DNA of 49,015 bases. Source: Streptomyces sp. CB00455 (GTDB lineage: Bacteria > Actinomycetota > Actinomycetes > Streptomycetales > Streptomycetaceae). Shown in pieces: positions 17,220-26,449 of this stretch. The notes below the pieces were generated by a model. That model worked only from the letters and a program-made list of their open reading frames with translations. It was not told the DNA's origin and did not search any database. Where the stretch lies: positions 1 through 49,015 of the forward strand of contig NZ_LIVQ01000015.1 in assembly GCF_001905445.1 (NCBI RefSeq), in the 5' to 3' direction. Numbering within the stretch: position 1 is the stretch's first letter; every line of letters starts with the position of its first letter. The translations under genes and the position numbers were made by a program.

Positions 17220-18194
17220 ATGAACGCTTCAGCAGCCACCGTACCCGGCGCGTACACGACCAAGCGCGTGGAGTTCGACAGCCAGGGCGACACGCTCGTG
17301 GGCCGTCTCTACCGCCCGGCCACATTGCCCCCTGGCAAGGGGCAGCCGCCGGTGGCGGTGGTGATCGGCCCCGTCGGCTATGTCAAGGAGCAGTCGCCCA
17401 AGCAGTACGCGACCCGCCTGGCCGCCCGCGGCATCGCGGCCCTCGTCTTCGACCCCCGCTACTTCGGCGAGAGCGGCGGAGCGCCCCGGCAGTTCGAGCA
17501 CCCCGCGGCCAAGGCCGAAGACCTCCTCGCGGCCGTCGACTACGTTTGCGCGCACCCGGACCTCGACACCAGCCGACTCTCCGTTCTCGGCATCTGCCAG
17601 GGCGCCAACTGGGCCATCGACGCCACCGTCGCCGACCCGCGCATCAAGCGCTTGTCCCTGGTCTCCGGGCATTACCTCTACCCGGCGGCGATCGACGGCT
17701 TCTTCTCCGTCCTGTGGGCCGGCCGCACCAGCGCCGACGAGCGCATCACTGGCGGACGGAAGGCGCGGGAGGCATACGAGAACACCGGCGCGGTGGAGTA
17801 CATCCCCATCGTCGGAACCGATCAGGACGCAGACCGGCTGCTGCCCGCCGTGCCGACCTACCAGTTCTACATCCGCTGGGCAGAGCGCAGTCCGGCCTGG
17901 GCATTCCACGGTCTGTGGGAGAACCGCGTCACCAAGATGAGCGAGGAAGCCCTGTGGAGCCACCAGGCGGACCAGGCCGTCAACCAGCTCCGCACACCGA
18001 CACTGGCCGTAGTCGGCGACAAGTCCGCCACCCCGCCCGCCCACCTGCAAGCCCTCCTCGACGGCATGCCCGGCCCCCACGAAATCCGCCACCTGGGCCA
18101 AATTCACGCCCACATCCAGTTCTACGACGACCCCGAACTCATCGACCGCGCCGTCACCGAAATCACCGCGTGGCACCTAATGGATCAAGACTGA
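17220..18194 (+). CDS. Alpha/beta hydrolase with Cys nucleophile (dienelactone hydrolase-like)
   Basis: The 324-residue protein starts at an ATG preceded by GGGGGAGAGGAG. It has the alpha/beta-hydrolase strand PVAVVIGPVGYVKEQS (oxyanion region) and the nucleophile elbow GICQG with Cys126 in place of Ser. The acid strand is TLAVVGDKSATPPAH, and there is a late catalytic histidine (GQIHAHIQFYDDPE). A Cys nucleophile is known from dienelactone hydrolases and related acyl hydrolases and suggests thioester chemistry on small acyl or lactone substrates. No signal peptide. The gene lies between two ligase scraps and has no clear operon partner. Confidence 0.82.
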   Translation: MNASAATVPGAYTTKRVEFDSQGDTLVGRLYRPATLPPGKGQPPVAVVIGPVGYVKEQSPKQYATRLAARGIAALVFDPRYFGESGGAPRQFEHPAAKAEDLLAAVDYVCAHPDLDTSRLSVLGICQGANWAIDATVADPRIKRLSLVSGHYLYPAAIDGFFSVLWAGRTSADERITGGRKAREAYENTGAVEYIPIVGTDQDADRLLPAVPTYQFYIRWAERSPAWAFHGLWENRVTKMSEEALWSHQADQAVNQLRTPTLAVVGDKSATPPAHLQALLDGMPGPHEIRHLGQIHAHIQFYDDPELIDRAVTEITAWHLMDQD

Positions 18195-18325
18195 CAACAG
18201 GCCAGACGGGTGGACCCGCCCGGCCGCCCGCCCGTCCCTCGGATGGATGACGCCCCCGGGCGCGCACGGGCGGGTTCTGTCCGGTCCGGCGGACCCTGGA
18301 AGGGGTACCCGAGAGGGGCAGGGTG

Positions 18326-18654
18326 ATGCTGAGACCGCCGGTTGAGCCGATTCTGGCGCAGGCTGTGGAGTCGGTGCCGGGCCCTGGTGTGGCGGGTGTT
18401 GTTGCAGAGCCGGCGCGGTTCGCTGGTCCAGGACCGGTTCCCCGACCTCGTCGCGGCCGCTGCGGAGCAGCTGCCTGACGGCCTAATCGTCGATGGCGAA
18501 CTGGTGGTGTGGGATGCCGGGGCGGGTCCGTTGTCGTTCGTGGCGTTGCAGCGCCGGGCCGCCGCCCGTAGCCGGGCCGCGCCGACGCTCGCCGCGACGC
18601 TGCCGGCGTTCTTCATCGCCTTCGACATCCTGCAGCAAGACGGGACCGAGCGGC
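18326..18654 (+). pseudogene. ATP-dependent DNA ligase, internally deleted and truncated
   Basis: An ATG at 18326 begins MLRPPVEPILAQAVESVPGPG, nearly identical to the start of the intact ligase at 37473. The frame then changes and resumes as SRRGSLVQDRFPDLVAAAAEQL and LIVDGELVVWDAGAGPLSF, ending near FIAFDILQQDGTE. About 25 residues holding the adenylated-lysine motif KFDG are missing, and everything after the nucleotidyltransferase core is lost. It cannot be active. Confidence 0.8.
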
Positions 18655-18750
18655 TGAACCTGGCTCTTGATCTCGCGTCAGCCATCACCGTGGGGGCGTA
18701 CGCCCCTGTCTCGGTTGTGCGCTGCGTGAGCCGTCCTCACCCGAGTGAGT

Positions 18751-18795
18751 GATATGCCGCCCACATGCGCGTTCGTACCTTGAAAGCGGCATATC
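18751..18795. promoter_or_regulatory. 10-bp perfect inverted repeat before the exported-protein gene
   Basis: GATATGCCGC (18751-18760) and GCGGCATATC (18786-18795) are perfect complements around a 25-base centre, ending 24 bases before the ATG at 18820. It may be an operator or a leader hairpin, or an insertion footprint. Confidence 0.45.
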
Positions 18796-18819
18796 CCGTT
18801 GCCTGCTCAGGGAGGAACC

Positions 18820-19356
18820 ATGCCAAAGTTCCGTACCGGTCTGATCGCCGCCGCGGCCGCGTTAGTCGTGGGCACCAGCGCCATCCTGGCGGCGCCGAGC
18901 GCGGTGAGCGCAGCACCTTCTGCGCCCGCTGCTCCCAGGGGCATCGAGAAGCTCCACACCCAGGTCGACCTCCCGGCCGGGGCCTGGAGGGACACGATTC
19001 AGGTCCGCCTGCCGCGCGCCGGCACCTACGAACTCGACGCCGACGTCCGCGGTCGCCTGTCCGGCACACCCCCGGTGAACACCTACATCACCGCCCGCCT
19101 GTGGAACGCCACCACCGGCACCGAAGTCCCCGAAAGCGCCCGGCTGATCTACCAGATCATCGACGGCAACCCCGGCAACGCCTACGCCGGCGGCAACCAG
19201 ACCGCACCGATCAGCGAACTCGTCCAGGTCACCGGCCCGACCACCATCAGCCTGCAGGCCCAGCGCTTCGACGCCCGCGGCACCGCCGGCGTTTCCCAGA
19301 TCTACTCCGACACCCGCGGCTACACCTCCCTGCGCTTCAACCGCATCGCCCCCTGA
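18820..19356 (+). CDS. Small secreted beta-rich protein
   Basis: GGAGG precedes an ATG that starts a Sec signal peptide (MPKFRTGLIAAAAALVVGTS, cleavage near VSAAPSA). The mature part of about 145 residues is predicted beta-sandwich: IQVRLPRAGTYELDADVRG, NTYITARLWNATTGTEVPESARL, QVTGPTTISLQAQRF. The opening TQVDLPAGAWRDTIQV resembles the C-terminal region of the DUF11 protein at 23180 (LQVTLPHPGVYLVTGDIDTN), so the two may share a fold. No cysteines, no sorting signal. Function unknown. Confidence 0.75.
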   Translation: MPKFRTGLIAAAAALVVGTSAILAAPSAVSAAPSAPAAPRGIEKLHTQVDLPAGAWRDTIQVRLPRAGTYELDADVRGRLSGTPPVNTYITARLWNATTGTEVPESARLIYQIIDGNPGNAYAGGNQTAPISELVQVTGPTTISLQAQRFDARGTAGVSQIYSDTRGYTSLRFNRIAP

Positions 19357-19437
19357 GGAAACGGCGTAAAGGGTTCCGGCGGCCATCGCCCACATCAACA
19401 AGATCGCTCTGTCGAACACATCCCTTCAGGAGGGCTC

Positions 19438-20166
19438 ATGCACGCAGTTACTGTCCCTGGCAGCCGGCGCACCAGCCGAACGTGGGCCATGGCCGCCGCG
19501 GCGACGGCAGTAGGCCTCGTGGTGCCGCTCGTCGCGGCCGCGCCTGCTCACGCCGCTGCCTCGACCTACAACGCCTCCGGCACCTACACCTTCACCGTGC
19601 CGGGCGGCGTCACCAAAATCACCGCCTCGGTAACCGGGGCCGGTGGCGGAGGCGGAGGCAGCAGGTACGGTGCCTTTCCCTTTGCCGGCCAGGGCGGAGG
19701 CGGTGCAGGCGGCGGCGCCACGGTCAGCTGCACCCTGACCGTCACCCCCAATTCCAGCCTGACCATCACCGTCGGGACAGCCGGCACCCCAGGTCCACTC
19801 CACTACGGGGGCGGGGCCGGAGGTACCTCCTCCGTCACCATCGGCGGTACCCAGCGGGCCAACGCTGGCGGCGGCGCGGGAGGAGCAGGGCCTGCCGGGG
19901 TGTACGGGGGGGTTGGGGGTGCTGGCGGTGCCGCCGTCCTATGCAACGGCACCGCAGCCACCCTCCGCGCCGGCAACCCCGGCACGAAGGGCGGGAACGG
20001 CGGCGTCGAGAGCAACAGCGGAGGCATCGGCGGAACGGCAGGAGGGCCGGTACCGGCATCCTGCACCGCCAACACCGGCCGAGGCGGGGACGGCGCCGCC
20101 GGCGGCGTCTTCACCGGGTACGCCGGCAATCCCGGCAACCCGGGCTGTGTGGTCCTGACCTACTGA
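19438..20166 (+). CDS. Secreted glycine-rich protein
   Basis: The 242-residue protein starts with a long n-region and signal peptide (RTWAMAAAATAVGLVVPLVAAAPAHAAAS). A short beta motif follows (GTYTFTVPGGVTKITASVTGAGG) of the kind heading glycine-rich surface proteins, then runs of GGAGG with interspersed NPG and NGG turns. Four cysteines in the mature part (SCTL, LCNG, SCTA, GCVV) suggest disulfides. AGGAGG lies upstream. It lies 81 bases after the small exported protein on the same strand and may be co-expressed with it. Probably a structural surface protein. Confidence 0.75.
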   Translation: MHAVTVPGSRRTSRTWAMAAAATAVGLVVPLVAAAPAHAAASTYNASGTYTFTVPGGVTKITASVTGAGGGGGGSRYGAFPFAGQGGGGAGGGATVSCTLTVTPNSSLTITVGTAGTPGPLHYGGGAGGTSSVTIGGTQRANAGGGAGGAGPAGVYGGVGGAGGAAVLCNGTAATLRAGNPGTKGGNGGVESNSGGIGGTAGGPVPASCTANTGRGGDGAAGGVFTGYAGNPGNPGCVVLTY

Positions 20167-20430
20167 CAACACCACCTCACCAGAGACGGCCGCCGCCGGC
20201 CGCCGCAGGCGGGCAAGGCGCCGGCCCACGCCGATCACGATGCAGCGGTCGCGGTGGCGTGTACGGACACCCCGGCCGCCGGGCTGCCGGCAGCGCGCAA
20301 AAACGCCGATGCCGAGCGCGGTGCTCCCCTGGTGCACGGAGACGCTCGTGGCCACGCCGGCCCTGGCGATCCTTGCCCAGGGCTCAGCGTCGGCTGTGCG
20401 GATCGGCTTGGAGGCCGACCCATCCCCGCA

Positions 20431-20920
20431 TTACGCCCAGTCCATGCCGAGCTCAGCGAGGGCGGCGAGCTGGTCGGCGCTGAGCTTGTCGCGCCGGCTC
20501 GTGGTGTTGGAAACCCATACGCCCAGCTTCACAACGACCGGCTCCGTCTCGCCGTCGACCGCGATCTCCTCAGAGTGGCCGCGCGGTACAGGCTGGTGCC
20601 CTTCCCGCTCCACCCACTGCGCGAGTGCCGCAAGTCCGCGCTGGAACGCCTACTGCGTCTTGCTCGGACCCTTCGCCGCGTGACCGGCGGCGGGGGCGGG
20701 GGAGGGGGCCTGGTCGGGCTGGACGCCCAGCGCGGTCAGCCGTTCCTGCTGCTCGGGGAGGAGCCGCGTCCAGGTGGTCGGCTGTTTCTGTTGCTGTAGC
20801 CACTGTCCGATGTCGTCGCCGTCCATGAGGACGCCGGGGCGATGTCGGGCAGGTGGCCGCCGGCGTCGACCAGGTCCGCGAGGACACGGTAGTGGCGCTG
20901 CCAGTTGAGCGGCAGCGCCC
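20431..20920 (-). pseudogene. Helicase-associated (HA) domain remnant
   Basis: Minus-strand fragments read LPLNWQRHYRVLADLVDAGG and HLPDIAP, then after a frameshift DGDDIGQWLQQQKQPTTWTRL, then, after an in-frame TAG, AFQRGLAALAQWVEREGHQPVP and KLGVWVSNTTSRRDKLSADQL ending DWA. These are repeated HA domains from the C-terminal end of the large Streptomyces helicases. The helicase core is absent. A second, shorter scrap of the same family is at 39357. Confidence 0.75.
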
Positions 20921-21027
20921 GCCGCGCATGGCTGGAGCCGATGCGCGACGGGTGGGAAGCGGGCTCTGGCACCCGTCTGCCACAGGCCGAAGACTGCCTG
21001 ACTTCAGGGGGAGGTGTCGGGCTGTCG

Positions 21028-22290
21028 TCAGAAGGCGGCGTTCTCGTAGGCCCAGTTGTGCCACTCCCACCAGGCCGTGTGCGTCTTGGAGCGGTTGATC
21101 GTGTGGTTCCTGGCGCGCGTGCCGTTCTGCTTGTCGACGGTGATCATGTAGCCGTACACCTCGGGCTTGGCCCGCCCCTCATACGTGAAGGGCAGGTCGA
21201 GGAAGTAGCCGTGCCAGCGGTTCCGTTTGACGAGCAGGGTGTGCAGGGCCCGTGCGGTGTTGTAGTTCCACCGGGGCTCGTTGTCGAGCGCGGACAGGGC
21301 GTAGATGCCCTCATTCACGTCGCCCCAGAACACGACGTGCGTGTGGTTGGGGAAGCGGGACCGGTTGCCGTGCATGTAGCGCTCGAGGTCGGCCAGCCCC
21401 ATGTCCTCGCGCAGGTACTGGATCTGCTGCTCGACGCTCCTCCTCGACTCGTAGCCGACGTAGAAGTCCCACCGCCGGTTGTGCCGTCCGAGCTTGCAGA
21501 ACGTTTCGGCCTGGCTGGGCATGTGCTTGTAGAGGAACGCGAAGCGGCCGGTCTGAGCCTTCATCTGGCTCAGCCACGTGGCACCGCCGTTGTGGATGCC
21601 CTTGAAGTAGGCGCCCATGCCGCCGCCGGGGACCATCAGGGTGTGCGTCGTGAGCCAGTTCCCGGTAAGGGCGTTGATGCCCTTGGCGATGTACAGGGCA
21701 CGGTTGCGGACCTCGGCGCAGTTGTTGAGGTTGGTCTCCACCGGCATCACGCCCTGCAGTGCACCGGCGATACCCTCGCGCCTGGCGCGCTGGATGAGCG
21801 CGCTGATCTCCGTGATGAACTCATCCGCGCCGGGGTGCTTGTTGTAGGCACCCCAGGAGCGGTCGCTTCGCTGCAGCCACTGGCGCTTCCACAGGTAGAC
21901 CTTCATGCCGCGGCGGTTGAGCTCGCGCAGCAGCTTGATGACCTCGTCGTCGCGCTGCTTGAGGGTGGTGCCCTGCGGGAGGTCGCCCAGGTTGGCGACG
22001 CGCAGGACGACCGTGCGGAAGTTGTTGTTGTTCAGCGACCCGGCGGCCGTGCCGTAGGACAGGCCGGCTGTGTCGAAGCGGGTCGTGAGCGTCGTGCTCG
22101 TGTCGCCAGGTTGCGGCGTACGGTGCGCTCCGCGCCATTTGATCCCGCGGATGCTGTCAGGGTTCTGCGAGACGGGGACGGCCGCGGCGGCGAGGGCCAC
22201 GGCGGGCTCGGCGCCCAGCGTCCCGCCCGCCACCGCCGCACCGGCGACGGAGATGCCGATTCCCAAAAACCGGCGCCTTGTTGTTGCCAT
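21028..22290 (-). CDS. Tat-exported protein of unknown function
   Basis: The 420-residue precursor begins MATTRRRFLGIGISVAGAAV, a twin-arginine signal (TRRRFLG) with an AxA-type cleavage region near VALAAAA. The mature part alternates helices and short strands in a way that suggests a TIM-barrel-like fold: VVLRVANLGDLPQGT, RGMKVYLWKRQWLQRSD, GIAGALQGVMPVETNL, RWDFYVGYESRRSVEQQI, HTHVVFWGDVNEGIYAL. Acidic residues after strands (MPVET, WGDVNE) could be catalytic, as in glycoside hydrolases, but I cannot name a family. GAGGAGG precedes the ATG at 22290. It has no operon partner. Confidence 0.72.
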   Translation of the reverse strand: MATTRRRFLGIGISVAGAAVAGGTLGAEPAVALAAAAVPVSQNPDSIRGIKWRGAHRTPQPGDTSTTLTTRFDTAGLSYGTAAGSLNNNNFRTVVLRVANLGDLPQGTTLKQRDDEVIKLLRELNRRGMKVYLWKRQWLQRSDRSWGAYNKHPGADEFITEISALIQRARREGIAGALQGVMPVETNLNNCAEVRNRALYIAKGINALTGNWLTTHTLMVPGGGMGAYFKGIHNGGATWLSQMKAQTGRFAFLYKHMPSQAETFCKLGRHNRRWDFYVGYESRRSVEQQIQYLREDMGLADLERYMHGNRSRFPNHTHVVFWGDVNEGIYALSALDNEPRWNYNTARALHTLLVKRNRWHGYFLDLPFTYEGRAKPEVYGYMITVDKQNGTRARNHTINRSKTHTAWWEWHNWAYENAAF

Positions 22291-22421
22291 GAGGGCCTCC
22301 TCGCGACCGCTCGGTTGGTGGATTCGGTGTACCGGCGCCCGCACGACCCCGCGGCGGCTTCACAACCTGGGTCACCCGTTTGGCGGGGCGAGTTCACCGC
22401 AGGAACGATTGCCCGCCCGTC

Positions 22422-22448
22422 CTCGTGGCCAGGTCTCCCGGCCACGAG
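22422..22448. terminator. 9-bp hairpin upstream of the Tat-protein gene
   Basis: CTCGTGGCC (22422) and GGCCACGAG (22440) pair around a 9-base loop in the 390-base divergent intergenic region. It could be regulatory; nothing else stands out there except GGCGTC/GACGCC at 22646-22661 just before the next gene's ribosome binding site. Confidence 0.35.
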
Positions 22449-22683
22449 AACGCCACCGAGCCGCACAGCCCCGGCCGTAGCTGCGGCGCATGGCGGTGTA
22501 GGCGACTTACCGCCCGGCGACAGGGCGGGGCGCTTAGATGCAAACGGGGACGCAGGCTGCGCCCCCGGCAATGCTTCAAGGCGCTGTCCCTCACACGGGG
22601 GACAACTCCTCACCAGGCGGCGGTGATGCCTCTACCGTCCTGGCAGGCGTCACAAGACGCCGGTGACCAGCAAGGGGAAACAC

Positions 22684-23004
22684 ATGCGCAAGATCCTCAT
22701 GTCGCTCGGCGCGCTATCCGCGGCCGGCATGCTCACCGTGGGGCTGACCACGTCCGCGCAGGCGGCCACGGGCACGCTGTACATGACGCAGTCCGGGCAG
22801 ACCACGACGTACACCAACCCGAAGCAGGGCCTGTGCGTCACCAGCGACCCGGCGAAGGGTGACGTCACCTTCATCAACCGGACCAACGGGGTGGCGTGGA
22901 CCTACTCCAGGCCCGGGTGCGACCGCGCGTACCAGGTCGACTACCTGCGTGTCGGCCAGCGGCTCACCCTGCCCGCGGGGTGGTCGATCCTCATGCTCCA
23001 GTGA
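22684..23004 (+). CDS. Small secreted beta/gamma-crystallin-like or inhibitor-like protein
   Basis: This 106-residue precursor has a clear signal peptide (MRKILMSLGALSAAGMLTVG, cleaved after SAQA) and a mature part of about 77 residues with two cysteines (LCVTSD and PGCDRAYQ). The pattern GQTTTYTNPKQGLCVT and YQVDYLRVGQRLTLPAGWSILML is beta-rich. The fold suggestion is weak and no family is recognised. AAGGGG precedes the ATG. It is followed by a strong hairpin and is probably monocistronic. Confidence 0.7.
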   Translation: MRKILMSLGALSAAGMLTVGLTTSAQAATGTLYMTQSGQTTTYTNPKQGLCVTSDPAKGDVTFINRTNGVAWTYSRPGCDRAYQVDYLRVGQRLTLPAGWSILMLQ

Positions 23005-23020
23005 CCTGAACCGTCCGTGT

Positions 23021-23053
23021 GCTCGTCGGCGGTCGGGTTGACCGCCGGCGAGC
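23021..23053 (+). terminator. Hairpin terminator
   Basis: GCTCGTCGGCGGTC and GACCGCCGGCGAGC form a 14-bp stem with one T-G pair and a GGGTT loop, 16 bases after the stop of the small exported protein and before the convergent DUF11 gene. Confidence 0.75.
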
Positions 23054-23179
23054 GCACGCATGTCGCGGGGCGTTGTGCAGGCCGTCTGTCAGGCGCCGGA
23101 GAGGTCCGGCAGCGGTCGCGCAGGGAAGGCACCGAGGCCCCGGAGCGGCGAATGCCGCTCCGCGGCCGGTGCAAGGGTG

Positions 23180-25288
23180 TCAGTCTGCGATCTTCACGTA
23201 CGTCAGGTAGGAGCGGTCACCCTGGAAGGCGGAGGCTTCGAGTGTGGCGTCGTCCAGGCCGTTGCCGGGTCCGCCGCCGTGGAGGACGGCCTGAACGCGG
23301 ACCGTCTTGGATCCCTGGGCCTCGGACACGGTGACCAGCCCGGTCAGGGGTGTGGGGCCGTGCGTGCAGTGCTGGAAGCGGGTGTCGCTCGCCGCGCGGA
23401 ACTGATGCTGCGCCGACTGGCGGGGGCCGAGTTCGACGGCGCCGGACTGCGTGTGGACCAGGCGGACTTCGGTCCACAGGTTCGTGCCGCCGCCGTGGTC
23501 GATGGTCGCGCAGATGTTCGTGTCGATGTCGCCGGTCACCAGGTAGACGCCGGGGTGGGGGAGCGTGACCTGCAGGGTGGTGTTGGCCCAGGTGTCGTTG
23601 GCGCGGGTGGGCCGCAGGTCGACGTCCGGGACCGGGGTGGCGGCCTCTCCGCGCAGGGGTGTCAGGTAGGCGCGGACCGTGTAGTCCTGCGGGCAGTCGC
23701 CCGCCTCGGGGGACGCCACGACGACGTCGACCGACTGCCGGTTGTCGGCGATGCGGGCCGGCGCCGGTCCGGATGTTCCCGTGACGCGGGTGCGCGGCAC
23801 GAGCAGGCCGGACGGGGTGCACTTCAGCGCGTTGCAGGGGATGGGGTCGATGTCCACGCCTCCGCACGGGTCGCAGCACGGTGAACCGGGGGAGGGCGGA
23901 CGGGAGCAGGGTTCGCAGCACGGGGAGGCGTTCTCGACGCAGAGGGTGACGGTGTCGGTGTTGTTGCCGGGGCGGGGGTCGGTCTCGTTGGCGTCCGCGG
24001 TGGCGGTGTTGGTGAGGGGTCCGGCCTGGGTGGCCTTGGCGCGCAGGGTAAGGGTGGCGGTGGCGCCTTCGGCCAGGTCGCCGATGCTCCACCGGCCGGT
24101 TGCCGGGTCGTAGGTGCCGGTGGTGGCGGTGGCGGAGACGAAGGTGAGGTTGTCGGGCAGCTGGTCGGTGACGGTGGCGCCGGTGGCCGCGTTGGGGCCG
24201 GTGTTGCGGACGGTGATGCGGTAGGTGACGGTCTGGCCGACGGTGACGGTGGTGGCGTCCGCGGACTTGACGACCCTCAGGTCGGCCGCCGCGCGGACCT
24301 CGGTGACTGCCTCGTTCGAGGTGGCCGTGAGCGGCTCGGGGGTCGGGCCGAGGCGGTTTTCGTACGTGGCCGTCGCCGTGTTGGCGACGCGTCCGCCGGC
24401 GCTCGCCTCGTCGATCCTGACCCTGTACTCCACCGTGGTGCCCGCGGGGGAGGTACCGGTGTTGGGCAGGCTGCCCCCTTGCCCGCTGGTGGCCCCGTTG
24501 CCGAGGTGGAAGACCACCCGGTTGTTCTGGGCGTCGAAGTGCGCCTGGTCGTCACCGGCCTGGTCGGTCCTGACGCCGGTGTTGGGGCCGCCGATGATGC
24601 GCAGCGAGCCGGGCACGTAGGTCGTGCCGGTCGGAACGGCATCGGTCAGGACGAGGTTCTCGGCATCGCCACCGCCCTCGTTCCTGGCGGTGATGCGGTA
24701 CGTGATGACGTCCCCCACCTCCAGCGGCCCCTCGGGGATCGCGGATTTGGTGAGTACCACCAGCGGCGCGGTGCCGAAGAACACCCCGTCCAGGAAGTTC
24801 CCCACACCCTGGTTGCCACCCGCTGAGGCGATGGACCGGAAGGCGAACCTGGTCGTGGTCTGGCCGGCCGGCACCGTGTAGGTGCCGGTGTAGTAGCCCC
24901 AGGCGCTGTTGCCGTCGGTGAATCGCCGCTGCTCGACCGCCGTCCCTGGCGCACCGATGTCCAGCGCCATCGTGTCCTGACCGAGCCGGCCGCGGTGGTA
25001 CAGCCGCCAGTACAGCGTTGTGCCGGGCGTGGTCGGCAGGTCTTGGAAGAGAGTCGAGACGCGATTGGCGTTGAGTTCGGCGAACTGGGCTCCCTCGGCC
25101 GCAGGGACGCCGTTGAAGCCGGAGCGCCACAGTTCGATCATGTGGTCGGGCGCGGTGGTGAGCCAGCCCGGCACGCGGCGAGGTGCTTGTGTCTGGGAGG
25201 CATCAGGGAGGATCTCGAAGTTGTTGACGGTGGGTTCCTCGAAGCTGCCGTTGACGAGCGCTACACGGAGTGGGGCGGGAGTGGTCAT
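23180..25288 (-). CDS. DUF11 repeat surface-type protein
   Basis: The 702-residue protein starts at the ATG at 25288 (AAGGGGA upstream). Residues about 5-190 form a beta-sandwich of the DUF642/carbohydrate-binding sort (VALVNGSFEEPTV, TVPAGQTTTRFAFRS). Two DUF11 domains follow (KSAIPEGPLEVGDVITYRITARN and KSADATTVTVGQTVTYRITVRN, each closing with NTATATYEN or NTATADANE). A short Cys/Pro-rich linker of about 40 residues with eight or more cysteines precedes a C-terminal beta domain (VYLVTGDIDTNICATIDHGGG). Oddly for a DUF11 protein, there is no signal peptide, membrane segment or sorting signal from this start, so the export route is unclear. Confidence 0.8.
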   Translation of the reverse strand: MTTPAPLRVALVNGSFEEPTVNNFEILPDASQTQAPRRVPGWLTTAPDHMIELWRSGFNGVPAAEGAQFAELNANRVSTLFQDLPTTPGTTLYWRLYHRGRLGQDTMALDIGAPGTAVEQRRFTDGNSAWGYYTGTYTVPAGQTTTRFAFRSIASAGGNQGVGNFLDGVFFGTAPLVVLTKSAIPEGPLEVGDVITYRITARNEGGGDAENLVLTDAVPTGTTYVPGSLRIIGGPNTGVRTDQAGDDQAHFDAQNNRVVFHLGNGATSGQGGSLPNTGTSPAGTTVEYRVRIDEASAGGRVANTATATYENRLGPTPEPLTATSNEAVTEVRAAADLRVVKSADATTVTVGQTVTYRITVRNTGPNAATGATVTDQLPDNLTFVSATATTGTYDPATGRWSIGDLAEGATATLTLRAKATQAGPLTNTATADANETDPRPGNNTDTVTLCVENASPCCEPCSRPPSPGSPCCDPCGGVDIDPIPCNALKCTPSGLLVPRTRVTGTSGPAPARIADNRQSVDVVVASPEAGDCPQDYTVRAYLTPLRGEAATPVPDVDLRPTRANDTWANTTLQVTLPHPGVYLVTGDIDTNICATIDHGGGTNLWTEVRLVHTQSGAVELGPRQSAQHQFRAASDTRFQHCTHGPTPLTGLVTVSEAQGSKTVRVQAVLHGGGPGNGLDDATLEASAFQGDRSYLTYVKIAD

Positions 25289-26068
25289 CGTCTTCCCCTT
25301 ACATACCGCTGGGGCGCCCACCGACCAGTCCCGGATTCCAGGGAGGGCGGCGGGAGGCTGTAGCACGGAAGGACAACACACATCGGCAGTTGACTGACAG
25401 TGACCGGCCAAGGGTCCCGGCCATCCCTATGAGGCAGGTTTGGCAGGCAAGTGCACCGGACACGTGACGGCCTGCCGCACCCAAGACCCGCCGGTTCACA
25501 CCACGTGTGGCACACAGGTTCCAGCGTGATCAACAGCCACCCCGTAAACGGCCGAAATAAGCCGTCAAATCGACAGGACGCTCCACTCGATCGCGTGAAG
25601 CAAAGGTGCGTGACGTTGACGCGCTGAACAGTTCCGGGCCACCGCAGAAGGCCGCTCCACTGGCCAGGCCAGGCCAGGGCGGCTGCAGAGCGGTGAGCGG
25701 GGAACGCCGGCCCTTCACCACCGTGCGCAGCCGCTCCCGGTCAACCTCTGTCCGCAAGGTGGGCAGCGCATCGGCGTCAGCGCTCCGGCAGAGCGCTGAC
25801 ACCCCGGTTCGGCCACGGTCACACCTGCGCCGTGATACGACGCTCCACTGCCACTGTCATGGGCCACTCGGAGCGCTTTTGGCCCGGTCGGCGGGAACAA
25901 TTGCCAGTCCACGCCGGGCGCGGTCAGGACCGCGAGGCGGGACGTCTACCGACCACGACAAGTCCCGGCCTTGCGGTGACGAGGTGGACGCGCCCTGACG
26001 CCAGCGACATGGGCACAGCGGTCGCAAACTCCGCCGCGGCCGCCGCATCAAGGGGGGAAAGGTGCGTA
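25289..26068. other. Long intergenic stretch with one hairpin
   Basis: About 780 bases without a gene I can support. The only clear structure is a perfect hairpin at 25776-25800, GTCAGCGCTC and GAGCGCTGAC with loop CGGCA. It may be non-coding DNA or a decayed gene. Confidence 0.4.
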
Positions 26069-26143
26069 GGGCCTTGACCCCGGGTTTTGGACACCGGAGA
26101 CACTTGGATCTTGATGGTCCAGGAGAACGGAGTCCCCGTGGGG

Positions 26144-26449
26144 ATGAAGCATTACCCCGCCGAGTTCAAGGCGGACGCGGTCGCGTTGTACCGGTCGAGG
26201 CCGGGAGCGACGATCAAGTCCGTCGCCGGTGATCTCGGGGTGAACACCGAAACGCTGCGGAACTGGATCCGGGCCGCCGACGGCCGCCGAGCTGGCGCCC
26301 ACTCCGAGCCGTCGGCCGCCTCGCGGGCCGGCGACGACGCCGTTCAGGCAGAGCTGGCCGCCGCCCGCAAGAGGATCCGTGAGCTCGAGGAAGAACGCGA
26401 CATTCTCCGCAAGGCGGCCCGGTATTTCGCAACGGAGACGCGCTGGTGA
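26144..26449 (+). CDS. IS3-family orfA transposase subunit
   Basis: This 101-residue protein has an N-terminal HTH (KHYPAEFKADAVALYRSRPG, then SVAGDLGVNTETLRNWIR) and a C-terminal leucine-zipper-like helix (LAAARKRIRELEEERDILRKAARYFA). It binds the terminal repeats and multimerises with orfB. Its stop overlaps the orfB GTG by four bases (GTGA), so orfB is made by coupling or by frameshifting. Confidence 0.88.
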   Translation: MKHYPAEFKADAVALYRSRPGATIKSVAGDLGVNTETLRNWIRAADGRRAGAHSEPSAASRAGDDAVQAELAAARKRIRELEEERDILRKAARYFATETRW

